Positions 46,401 through 58,066 of a stretch of 64,000 bases of DNA are shown one piece after another (positions within the stretch are counted from its first letter, which is position 1; each line of letters begins with the position of its first letter). Location of the stretch: NCBI GenBank assembly GCA_003117195.1, contig BDSI01000122.1, positions 208,030-272,029 of the forward strand, written 5' to 3'. Source of the stretch: Eudorina sp. 2006-703-Eu-15. Lineage: Eukaryota > Chlorophyta > Chlorophyceae > Chlamydomonadales > Volvocaceae. Below the pieces are notes generated by a model. The model saw only the letters and a program-made list of their open reading frames with translations. It was not told the DNA's origin and searched no databases. Both the position numbers and the translations under genes were made by a program.

Positions 46401-48445
46401 CACCCCGGCCCGCGCGATCGACATGCGGGGCCGAATCCTCATGATGTCTCCCGTCGCGAAAATACCCCACTTCCGACAAAATAAATAACCAAGCAAGTGC
46501 TTCGCTCGTTCGCCACATGACCATCCATCCATCTATCCTGGCGCACATACGGCAGACGGAAGAAGCGGCGGCAGCAAGACATACATACATACTCATTGCA
46601 ACGCACGCACACCATCGTACGGTACACGAGCACCCTGCTGGTAACAACGGCGGAGGGCGAGCGCAGCCAGCCAGTGCACCGATCCGTGAATGAAGACGGT
46701 GCGGACGGCCATTCGCGTTTGTTTCGAGTGGACGGAAGGACTCTCGCTCGGACACCGTCGTGTGAGGGCGTACGTGCGCCACGACGGCCGGTCGCCGGTC
46801 GCCGGCTGCCAGCGGTTGCCGTTGGGACCTAGCGGAAGGGGGGGAGAGTGAGCGACCTCCCCGCCGGTTGACATACATCGCGGCGAGCGGGCTGTGTTCG
46901 TTCAACACTTTGTTCCCCTCCCGGCTCCGCTGGGAGCGCCCCGACGTCATCGTCGTCATGCAGCTGCGCGCACCCATCGACTACTGCTCGATCGTCCCTA
47001 GCACGCCGCTACACGCCCGCAGACACCCGCGCGCCCGACCTGCTGCCCGACCTGCCTGCCTGCCTGCCTGCCCGCCTGCCTGGCTTCCTACCTGCCTGCC
47101 TGCCTGCCTGCCTGCCGGATTTCTACACCATTGCAAAGCGCGCGGCTTCCAGCATGCGGTACCTGCGTGCCCGCCAACGAACACAGCCCGCTGCTGCCCT
47201 GCGGCGTGCCTGCCTGCTGCCTGTTGCCTGCTTCGCGATGTGCCTGCCAGTTGGACCACCAAGCAACCGAAAGTAAACCTGCACATACAACTAACTGCAT
47301 ATGTAACAGCCGAACGCGATGCGGATGGACACGTCAACCATCTAACGAGCGAGCGCCAAGTAAGCAGCTGCCAGCAGCTTCAAGCACGGCCGCTGCCGCC
47401 CTCAGCTCCGTCCGACGGCATCGCGCGCGCGGCAGCGGGGCCGCCAGCCGCTTCCATGCGTGGTCCGTTTGATCAACCATCGCTATCACTTATTACTATC
47501 GCACAAACCCGCCGACGAGGGACTGAAATCCCCGAGTTTCCGTACAATCCAGGTCAGCAGCCCAGCCCAGCCCAGCCCAGCCTCGGCTCGTAACGAGTTG
47601 ATGCGTGCACATGAACCATCACCATCATCACCATCACCATCACCCATCGCCATCACCATACCCATAATCACCAACATGCGTCAGAAGCTAGCACAACGAA
47701 CGGGCCCTGAAGCTCGACCGCGTCGGTCGAGCTGCTGCCCCGTTTCTATCTGCCGCTTAACGACGTGCAATGATGCAAATGTTTGAGACGGAACTCCACA
47801 AGAGTGCGTGATGGCCGCCATACCAGCGAAGAGTTTACTACGTAACACCGACCAGCAGCATAGAGCTCGTGCATGTCCTGATTCAGATTCCAGTGGGGCA
47901 TGCGACCAAGCACACGTACCTGCCGTACGTGTGCGCCGTACGTTTATCAATGCCGGCGAGTAGTGCGACGGCAAGCACACCTTAGAGAAATAAAGCAAGA
48001 CGCAGCGGCCACGTCGGTAGGTCGGTCAAATGCACCTGTGGTGACTGAACGCCAACGGCAAATAATTGCGCTCCGTCGAACAACGCCTACGTGTTGCTTG
48101 CAAGTCACATGCATGGCTCGTACATTTTCCACTGTACGATCGAGTCTGTCTACCAGCGCACAGATCCGACACTTACGCGTGAAGTCATAAGGCTGCTGCC
48201 CTCGCACGTCCGCCTAAACCTCCTATATCTCTCCCTCCAACCCTCCGTCCCTCCGTCTGTCCATCCCTCCTATCCACACGTCTTTCCGTCTGGACGCACA
48301 ACCCCCTACATACAACGAACTGAGTACATACAGGCGGGCCTGCCGCGCGCCTTGCGCGCGCGCCTCTGTCGTACAAGCAAGCCAGCTAGCCCTTGGTGGT
48401 GACCGAACTAAAACGCCCGAACTGAAACGTCCGAGCGAGCGAGTG

Positions 48446-48486
<41 letters not shown>

Positions 48487-51400
48487 TGTACCGACAGCAC
48501 GCACGCACGCACGCACGCACGCAGCAATCGATGTACGCACACCTGTCAGCAGCTGCCATCCAGCGGCGGGGCAGCATGGCGCCTTCCGAGGGGCGCAAGG
48601 ATCGATTGGAAGCAAGTAAGGGGATAGGGAAGGGGCAAAGGTAAACCAACCAACCAGCCAACCACGCACGTACGCGTGCGTGCGTGCCCGACCGCTCACA
48701 GCAGCAGAATATGCGCGCACCTATCTACCCAGCTTGGTCAGATGAGACCATTTCGCAGGGGGCGGGATGTCCGACTAACGCCCAGGGCAGGTAAGCAAGC
48801 AAGCGTTCAAAAAGAAACGGCGAGCGAGGCGCCTAGCTAGCCGCTAGCCAAGACAGAGAGCGGGCAGGCAGGGCAGGCACGCAAGGTCCCTGGCGGGGGT
48901 GCGCGGAGTGCAGCCTCGCTGCTGTTGCAGCAGCAGCAAACACGATCGTATATCAGGATGGATACAGCTACCAGCTGTAAGATTCGTGCAGCCGATGCAC
49001 AACAAAATTGGGCTTCTGGCAGCTGGGCATCAGGGAAGTACGTACCAGGCGAACGAAAGGCGAAAGGTAGGGTCGGTCAGCCGCGCCGCGTGGCGGGGCG
49101 GCAGCCGCCCCCCCCCCACTCCTCGAACCCGCCGCATCCTATCCGCCCTGCTGCTTGCCAACCAAGCAAGTGGGGGCAGTCTGTGGCTTGCCCTAAAGCT
49201 CTGAAACCCAAAATCCAAATCCACCTTCTCGAACCGCATAAATAATGATCCGCTTTCTTGATCGCAATCAACAAGCACACAACTCAACGTACCCAAGCAA
49301 GCATGATACATGGGTCCCTTGGTGCGCGGGTTGGTGTTCAATCAACACACATGTAAGAGGAAAGCGCGTCCATCCCCACTCCGCATTATTATGGGATGCA
49401 CACCGGTAAGCACAGGCAGGCCGCATCCGCGGCGGCGGCGGCCTGCCCCTGCGGCGACGGCCCCCCCCCACCGCTGAATCGCCCCGCCGCCCCCGCCCCT
49501 CGAGTCCATCCGCCACGTCGTTGAGCGACCCTCCATCTCCCGCCCGGTGCCGTCCCCAGTCCCCCACCCATACGGCGCCCCCCTGCCTCCTCGCCCATCA
49601 GCAGATAGAAGCGAACGCACGCACACACACCCTCCGCCAGCAAAACCACATCGGCTGCATCTACGTACATACCCCGCTTCACCCAAAGCTTCACGTTCAT
49701 CCTCTGTGTCCATCAACCTGCACCCATCCATAACGAGCCCCAACGGCTTTATTTCGGCCCCGCCCCCCTCGGGTAGTTATTAGCGCCGCCCTGGGTGCAC
49801 TGTGTCGTGAGGTCGGTCCGCCGTGAGCCCCACATCCGTCTGGCCATGCACCCAGGCCGGCTCTACGCGTGCGTGTACATGCGTGCGTGTGTCCATCCGC
49901 ACGAATCCGCACAAATGAACCGGGTTAAGCAAACGGATTAAGGCAGCTCCTGCCTCTCCACTGACCATCCATGTCACGTCACGACCGAGTTTGATGGTCG
50001 TACAAACAAACGAGCGTGCGACCTCCCTGGATAGGGTTCAGCTGCGTATCGACGACAGGTGTATGTATGGCCGTTGATTGCCATCAACACAGCCAGAACC
50101 TTCCGCCCGTCCGGTCCCCGTCACCGCACGCACGCTCCTCGAACGTCAACGTATTGCATCGGGCATTGTCATAATGCGGACTGGCGTGTGTATGTGCGTG
50201 CGCGTGTGCGTGTGCGTGCATACATATGACCGTCGGTTGCGCCCAACGGACCCTCCCTTGATGGGACGAGCGATCGTGCGTCGCTCTCGCCCCCGTGCAC
50301 GTGCGCATGCGTGCAAGAAAGATGTACGTACGTAAGTACGACGATCTGCTCCAATTCGCACATCATGCCCCCCGACATCCATCCTTGCGGGCCGCATGGA
50401 CCGGCTACGTAACCGGACAAGTAAGCCCGCGGTGACAACACAACACACATATTTCCGGACCGCCGGAGGTCCCCCTCCCCTGCACGCATGCATGCAGCCC
50501 CGCGCTCTAGTCCCCCCCCTTTGCTTGCTTGCTTGCTTAGGTGTAGTTCCCATTCCATTGGCCCGACTGCTGGTCCATCGGCCCCATCGGCCCACGCTCA
50601 CGCACACATCTCTGTCGTCTGTTGAGCACCGCACCGCTCCGCCCCACATACATGCACACACGCGCCGTCGTACGTGAAGGACTGGACGGACGGAAGGTGT
50701 GCCACCGCCACCGCCACCGCCGCCTTACTTCAAGTCCAACCTACGCCCTTCAAGCAACTGCTGCTGATGCTGATGCTGATGCTGCAGCTGCTGCCCTCCA
50801 AGAAAGTGAGGCCGCCCTCGCAGAAACGCAACCCACCGGTCCTCTACCCGCCCTCGACTCAAACGAACCAAAAGAAGTCAGCAGTTCAGATCGCAGCCAG
50901 CCAGCCAGCCACCACGAAATATGACAAACTGCGCTGCACCAAGCTTGCAAGAAGGGCGCGCGTCAAGCTAGCGCCACGCACGCATACCTCGCTTGACGCG
51001 GCACACGATCGGCGACTGGCTGGATGGCGTACGACCGTACGACCGTACGTGCAGTTGGTTGGCGAGGCGGGCTGCACATCGAGCGATCGATCTGGGATGG
51101 CGACGGACGCCGCTTACTTACGTCGTATCGCTTACCTCTATCTGTACATATCCGCCAAGCAAGCAAGGGCATTCAAAATGCTCGCACCGCTAGCCGTACG
51201 TACGTACATGCATCATCAACCGACCAACGGTGCGCCGCATCGGAACTGCCAAGCGACCGCGTGCGCGATTCCAGTAATCCAAGCAAACAACCTGGACCAA
51301 CGAACCCTTCGTTAGTTGCCGCTGATGACCCTGATGCGTACAAGCCGTTATCGCAAAAACGACTCCGGACCAAACGACATTTCGTCACATCAACCAGGGT

Positions 51401-52416
51401 TTGAACAGCCCCGCCGCCAGCCCATGCGTACGTCGTCCATCAGGCGAAGAGAGAATGCTGCGTGCTGCCGACATACGGTACCCGTGCGTGCCTTCGTCGT
51501 CTCATCCTCAGCCTGAACATCTTCTCACACGTGTATTTCAAACAGCGTCCTGGCTAATGCGTTAAGAGACGCTTGGGGGCAGGGTGGTAGGGCGGGTCCA
51601 ATCAAGGGGCGACCCCTGCGAATGGATAGACGGCCTTCGCCCCGCGCGCGGGCTTTTGAAGCCAGCGTAGGTGGCGCCGATCGATCCCGCCAACCCTCAG
51701 ATACATTGCCATATCCGAAAAACGACCAGTCAAATGCCCTCCGTCGACATACATCCCCGTCCTGATTAAAACATACACACACACACATCAAGCTCATTCG
51801 CGGCTCAGCTTTTCTCCTTGCTAACACATCAAGATCCAACGCCTTGATGAAGCGGAAACGATACAGCAGACCGACAGGCGGCGGCCTGCGTGCTTGCGGC
51901 GGGTGTGCTGCTGCTGACGTATGTTTATTTTAGGGCCGGCAGGGGCGGGGAGCACAGCAGTCACCGCCGCCCGCAGTCCGCCCTGCGCCGCCGCGTTGAC
52001 TTGTGGCCCGACGTCGGAGCGATAGATATGGTGCAATTGCATGCAATGCAAACATCCTCATCATCATCGTCATGACCATGATCATCATGCTGCTTCTTGA
52101 ACCTGCCCGCCAGCCTGCTCGGTGCGCCGCAGTCGCTGGCAGTCGCTGGCACCTGCTCTTCCATCCTAGATGAGCCACCCGTCGTGTTGCCAACCGGCCA
52201 ACCGGCCAACCGGCAACCAACCAAACCCCGTATGGCGCATATCGCGTACCGCCTGACCTTCACACACACCCCACCACACACATAGCATACACACGTCCGC
52301 ATCAGTTCTTGCGACCCAAATCGCATTATCGCAAACGACTCGTCTGCGCACCAAGGCCGAATGAAGGATGCCGGCCCAAGGGATGGAGGGAGGGTGTGCG
52401 GAGCCCGCCGCCCTCA
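46401..52416. other. simple-repeat-rich non-coding block, 3' side of the VARL gene
   Basis: Six kilobases unlike the rest of the window. It has dense, short, imperfect simple repeats: CATCCATC, GCAAGCAAGC, CTGCCTGC, GTACGTAC, CACGCACG, a (CA)n run at 48449-48484 and ACGCACGC at 48498-48525, with GC content lower than in the genes. Open frames occur on both strands but change frame at every repeat and share no family motif. It lies downstream of the minus-strand VARL gene, so part may be its 3' UTR. No minus-strand TGTAA signal was found near the stop codon. Confidence 0.5.
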
Positions 52417-52479
52417 TCAGGCCCCCTCCGCATCACCGATCGCACCGCTCTTCTTGCTGCGGCGAGGGTTGCCCTGCGG

Positions 52480-52552
<73 letters not shown>

Positions 52553-52562
52553 CCAGCAGCAC

Positions 52563-52597
<35 letters not shown>

Positions 52598-55500
52598 GCA
52601 GCACCAGCACCAGCAGCACCAGCAGCACCAGCAGCAGCACCAGCAGCAGCACCGGTAGCGGTAGCGGTAGCGGGGGAAGGTCAGCACGACGGCCCCCGAT
52701 GGACGGCGGCAGATCGAACCACGACCGATCGATCCGCGGAACGAATACTTACAGACGTGCTCTTGTGTTCTAGCGCATCGACACATCGGAACGAGGGGAT
52801 GCACCGCACCGCACCGCACCGCAAGCTCGGCCGCGACAGCAGTGTTCAGGTGTGTGTGTGCGCGAGCCCGGCAACGCATGTCACCATTCCGCATGCGCCA
52901 CACATACACCCAATCAGGACGTCGCACTGCACGGCACTGCGCCGCACCGTACATACAGCACGACCGTATACGGCACCGTACGGCGCCGCACGGTGCGTGC
53001 GACCGTGCACTGCGCCCCGACCCCTGCGCCCTGCGGCCGCCCACCTTGAGCACGGGCAGACCGTTGTTGACGAGCCACTTGCCCAGGGAAATGCCCTCGG
53101 GCAGCACCTACGAGCCGGCGAGGGAGGGGGCATGGAGCCGGGCAGGGGCAGCGGGGGACAGTCAGGGCAGGCGGCAGGGGCCGGCCGAGGAGCTTACTGC
53201 TGGCTCCAAGGAAGGAGCGGCACACACGCTGCAGAACACAGGCGCCAGGTGCCGGCCGCAGCGAGTTGGACTACTGTACTGGTACGTCAGACTAGATCCG
53301 CGGATCCCGTCAGCGGTGGGCATTCCGCCGTACATGGCCTTTGGATGCCGTACCTTGATGCTGCGGTACCACTTGGCCATCATGCTGCCGCCGGCCCTCT
53401 CGAAGGCGCTGCGGCTCACCATCTCGCCGCCGTGCTCTATGCACTTCCGGCCCTCCAGGTAGGGCTTGACGTGGAACAAGCCGAGGACGCTGCCGCCGCC
53501 GCCGCCGCCGCCGGCCTTGCCAGCCGCCGCGGCGCCGCAGCCGCCACCGCTGCCACCGCCTCCGCCGGCGCCGCCGTCGTCGGACAGGTCGCTCAACCCG
53601 CCGCCATCACTGCCCCGACGGCCGCCGCCGCCGCCGCCGCCCGACCTGGGGTTGGATCCGCAGGCGACAGTGACGCGAACCGGTCCCGGCAGCTGCTCCA
53701 TGCCTGCAAGCTGCAGCAGCGGCTGCTGGCAACGGACTGCGCGACTGCTGTTGCCGTTCAGGCGGCGCGGCCCGTTGCCGCGCGGCCTCGCGGGTCCGCC
53801 TGTGTCGGGGGAAGGGAGGGCTGACGCCAGCAGGTGCGGAGTCAGGAAGGGCGCCGCTATGGCCGCAGCCCTCGGAACCGTCGGCAGTAACAGCGCGGGT
53901 CCGAGCAACGGCGGCGGCGGCGGCGGCGGCTCTGCACTGGCGGCGGCGGCAGCTTCCAGCTCTAAGACGACGGGCGTCGGGGGAGCCTGATGTTGCAGCT
54001 CCGAAACACCGTCAGTCTTAGGTTGCGGCTGCGGCTGCTGCTGCTGCTGCGGCGGCGGCGGCGGCGGCTGCAGGTGCTGCGAAGGCAGCGGCAACAAGGA
54101 GGGGTGCTGACACGAGCTGTGGGCCGGCAACACACCGTCTGTGGCACCCGGCTGCAGCTGCGCCTCGTCCTGACCATGACCATGGGCGGACGACGGCCAG
54201 CCTCCGTCTGTAGCCTCCGCCGCCGGCTGTGCGGCCGGTGACGTCGCGACCGGCAGTAGTGGCGTCGGCGGTGTGACGGATGGATCAGGCCCAGCATCCT
54301 CTTGCGCATCGTGGGCTTGGGCCGTCGAGCCTAACTCAGCGCCCTGGGATGCGGCCGCCGCAGCGGCGGCGGCGGCCGTAGCCGCGACTGCCGAAATTGT
54401 CGCCGCAGCCGTCTTTGGCGACGGCGGCGCCTGCGCCTGCGGCTGCTGCCGCTGTTGGCCTTGCTGCTGGTGTTGGTGCTGCGGAGGTTGCTGTTGTTGT
54501 TCTTGTGATTGTTGTTGCGGTTGTTGTTGGTGGTGCTGGTGCTGGTGGTGGTGGTGGTGGTGGTGGTGGTGGTGGTGGTGGTGCTGCTGCTGCTGCATCA
54601 ACTCTTCGGCGACGTCGGCTGCCACGCCAATCTCCAGGTCATCGAAGCCCAACCTGATGGCAATGGCCTCAAACGAGTCGTCCAAGTCAGCTCCCGCTAC
54701 CGAGTCCTCCTCCATAGCCGAAGGCCCAAAGGCGCTGCCGGTCAACATGCCGCCGCCGCCGCCCCCGCCACCAACGCCGCCACCGAGCCCCATGCCCATC
54801 ATGCCCATCATGCCCATGCTCCACCCCATGCTTGAAGCGGCGCCAAACGGCCTGCTGCTGCTGCCGCTAAACGCCGCCGTCGCCGCCGCCGAGACGTCAG
54901 TTGCGCCGTCCGCAAAACACTCCCGCAGCTCCTTGCCCGTTTGCGACACGCCAGGCCGTGCCGTACTCTGTATCGTCTGCATCGCGGGCGGCGTCGCCGC
55001 CCCCGGCTGCAGAGGCGGGCTCAGGCGGGGGGCCAGCGGGCCGCCGCCGCCGCCGCCGCTGCTGCTCCCTCCACAGCTGGCGATGGCGGCGGGCGCCGAA
55101 GGCGGCGGCGCCGTGATCGCAAATGGTGACGGCGGCGGCGGGTGCCCATCGTCGGCAGCGGCGGCCGCCGATGACGAAGACGACATCGCGCCGCCGCCCT
55201 GTGCCCTGCTCCTCGACAGGCCGTTTTCGGTCGGCAGCGACAGCTGTGGCTGTAGCTCGGCACTGCTCAGCTGCGGCAGTTGCGGCAGCAGCGGCAGTTG
55301 CGGCAACAGGAAGCCCGCTGGAGCGGAAGGCACGGAGGGCAGCAGCGGCGGCGGCGACCAGCCGCTACCCAGCCGCCGCTTCTTAAAGGACCCACGGGTC
55401 TCCAGGAACGGCGACGGCGCGGCGGCGGGAAGCTCAAGAGATCCCAGCTCCAGGCCCGCTTGGTCCTCACGGAAGACAGTGGCTAGAGAGCCGGTCTGGG

Positions 55501-58066
55501 GCTGAAGCTGCCCCTCCTGCTGCTGCTGCTGCTGGTGCTGCTGCTGGTGCTGCTGCTGGTGCTGCTGCGGGTGTGGTGGGGGATTCCCGTGCGCGGCAGG
55601 CGATGTTTCATGTGGAGGCGGCTGACCTGGCGGGGCCTGCTGCCGCTGAGCCGCCTGCGCCTGCGCTTGCGCGGGCATCTGCGGAAACGACGCCACCGGC
55701 ATCTGCAACCCCAGGCTGTCCAGGGAGGCAGATCTGGTGAAGCCACGTGCCGTACAGCCGGCGGCGAACGGCGTCCCTGGCGGCATCCCGCCCGGCGGCG
55801 GCGCCGCCGCCACGCCGCGCAGAGCGCCATGATATGGAGACCCGTACGGAGCACCGTACGACATCGGTGATGGCCTGCCGTACAAGGCCGGACGGTGGCT
55901 GACGTGTCCGTCGAGCGGCTCGCCGGGTGCTATGCCGCCGCCGCCACCGCCGCTAGCGCGGGTGGGCGCCGATGGCGGCGACACAGAGCCGCCGTCCGGC
56001 TGCTGCGGCGAGGGGGACGGCTTCTCGGGCGATGCCAGCATGCCGTGGTACGGCAGTGGCCGCATCCCCAAGGCGCCGGGCCGCAATCCGGTGGTTTGTT
56101 CGGGCGAGGGCCTGCCGCCCGAGTGCAAGTGCTGCGGCCCCGGGCCGCCCGGCGGGATCACGCTGTGGTGCCAGGAAGCCGTACGGCCGAGCGGCATGGG
56201 GTGATGGTACGGTACAGGCCAGTACGGCATGTAGCCTTGGTCGTACTTGCCGTACCCGTCGGGCCAGGCGTACCTCTTGGACGGGTGCACCCGAAGGTGG
56301 GGGTGGTGGGCGGGGTGGTGGGGATAGTGGTGCAGGTGCTGCAGGTAGTGGTGGGCGTGGAAGTGCGGCGGCGGCATGGGGTACGACAGGTACGACGAGC
56401 TGGGTCTGAGACCCGGCTCCAGGGGCTGCCCAGCTCCGCTGCTGACCGACGATGGTGACACCGCCATGCCGGGCGGCGTGCCTGGGAATTCCGCCGAGAC
56501 GGCACCGGCACCTCCGTTCTTGTAGCCCGGGGCCTTCACCGGCGACGGCCACGGCATGGGTGCGAGCGGAGGTGGGAAATAGGCCGCACGGCCGCTTTCG
56601 CCGGCCGCGCCGCTCGCCCCTGCCGCAGCTTCCGCCTTGCCGGCAACGTGCGGATGCGGATGCGGCGTCCTGTACGTGTTGTGCTGGGGGCGGCCGGGGG
56701 AGACGACGCCAGACGACGGCGTCGCACATGGCGGCGCTCCAGGTGCCACCGACGTCGCCGCCGCGCCGACACCGCCGCCGCTTTCCTCCCGTTGGCCGCC
56801 GCCGTCGCCGCCGCCGCCGCCGCCGCCTCCTGACCTCCCCGGCGCAGGTGTCGCCGCGAAGCTGCAGGACATCGGATGCGCCGCCGCTACCTCATCGGAC
56901 TCCGTGTACGGCGGGTATGCTGGGGCCAGAGGCATCGGCGGCGCGCCGTCATAAAACCCCGGCGGATGCGACCAGTAGTGGGCGGCGGCCCGAGGGGGCG
57001 GGCCCCGCTGCCACCCAACCGATTGCGCGGCGGCGGACGCGGCGCCGCCGGCGCTCCGGGGACGCGGATCGGCGGCGGAGGCGGTGGAGGCGGCGCCGAT
57101 GGGGGCGGCTGGGCCCGTCATGGGGCCATCCCCGCTGGAACGCGGTGGCGGGCCGAGCGGTAAGCAGTACGGCGGCGGCCCGTGTGACGAGTACGGCAGC
57201 GGGCTGTACCCTGCGGAACCCGTGCCGGCGGGAAGCTCCGCCTCGGTCGGGTCGGTCAGGTAACCTGATCGGGGGGCTGGGTATCCGATGGGCGGCTCCG
57301 GAGCCCCGCAGGGGTCATCGGCGGGTGCCGCGCAGCCGGTGGCGGCCGCAGTGGCGGAGTTGGCGGAGCCCGCTGCCGCCCCGCCTGCCATGTAGGCGAA
57401 GGGTTGGGTGGAGGAGGAGGCGAGGTGGGCGTCGGCAAGGCCCGGCACGTGGCGGCCGGGGCCGGAGGCGGCGGGCTCGCCGCCCGCGCCGTCGGCTGCG
57501 GTACCGAAGGCAGCGGCCTGGAACGGCGAGCAGAGCTGCGCCGCGGCATTCGGTCGTTTGGAAGGCCAATAATTTTCCGTTTGGGTGGTATGTACTGGAT
57601 TGCGCGGTGTTGGCGGGAGGTGCGGCTCGAAAGGAACGTCGCCGAGTTGCGATGGAGAGCGGGCGCCGAGAGGGAAGACGGCGGTGCGTGCGCTGGACTC
57701 CGGGGCGGCCGCGCCGGTAGTGACTGACCGGGCCAGTCGCCTTCCGCGAGCTGAACTTTCGCTGGCCCAGCCAGCAGGCCCATCGGGTCCAGCTCCCCCG
57801 TGCCCGCTAGTAATTGCTGGAGCGTCAGGTGGGCGCTGGGTGCGGGCATCGGTGCCACCAAAAAGGTAAAAATTACTTAATTCAGCGGCTTGTCTCCGCT
57901 CCAGGTCATCCCTGGTGTCAGGGCCACTTGAGGCCAACTGTGCCAACCTTGAAAATGTACTGGCGTCCGTTTTGTCCTCGTATCCCTCGCCTAAAAGTAT
58001 ACTCATGAAGTCGGAAGCGTCGGCCTGTGGAGCTGCATATCGGGCGCCGCGCATACCGGACATCAT
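52417..58066 (-). CDS. VARL (regA-like, SAND-type) transcription-regulator family protein, 3 exons, ~1,610 aa
   Basis: Exons in transcription order are 58066-53354, 53107-53045 and 52473-52417; all are GT-AG and phase 0. The start is the first ATG after TTG-initiated upstream frame (MMSGMRGARYAAP). The C-terminus, residues ~1529-1596, forms a VARL/SAND-like DNA-binding domain read across two introns: VKPYLEGRKCIEHGGEMV, SRSAFERAGGSMMAKWYRS, then VLPEGISLGKWLVNNGLPVL and the basic tail GNPRRSKKS. VARL proteins include Volvox RegA, which represses growth and reproduction in somatic cells, and the rls/RLS genes of Volvox and Chlamydomonas; which member this is cannot be decided here. The rest is low complexity rich in Pro, Ala, Gly and Gln, with a run of 13 His followed by poly-Gln, acidic ADLDDSFEAIAIRLGFDDLE, and GSFKKRRLGSGW. 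It likely acts in the nucleus. A second open frame overlaps near 57.5-57.85 kb, so the N-terminal part of the model is less certain. Confidence 0.83.
52482..52651. repeat. CAG/CTG array at the acceptor of VARL-gene intron 2
   Basis: About 23 pure CAG units then CAC-interrupted units on the plus strand. In the transcript (minus strand) it is a (CUG)n run that ends 9 bases before the CCCCGCAG acceptor of the last exon. Poly-Leu, poly-Gln or poly-Ala frames across it are artefacts. Confidence 0.9.

Noticed and set aside
45805..46977. Minus-strand open frame of 390 codons
   Set aside because: No family motif, Cys/Arg/His-rich shifting composition, no spliced partners, and it lies in a region where long chance frames are common on both strands.
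52326..52652. Poly-Leu, poly-Gln and poly-Ala frames
   Set aside because: Produced by the CAG/CTG array in an intron; only the last 19 codons on the minus strand (52473-52417) are kept as an exon.
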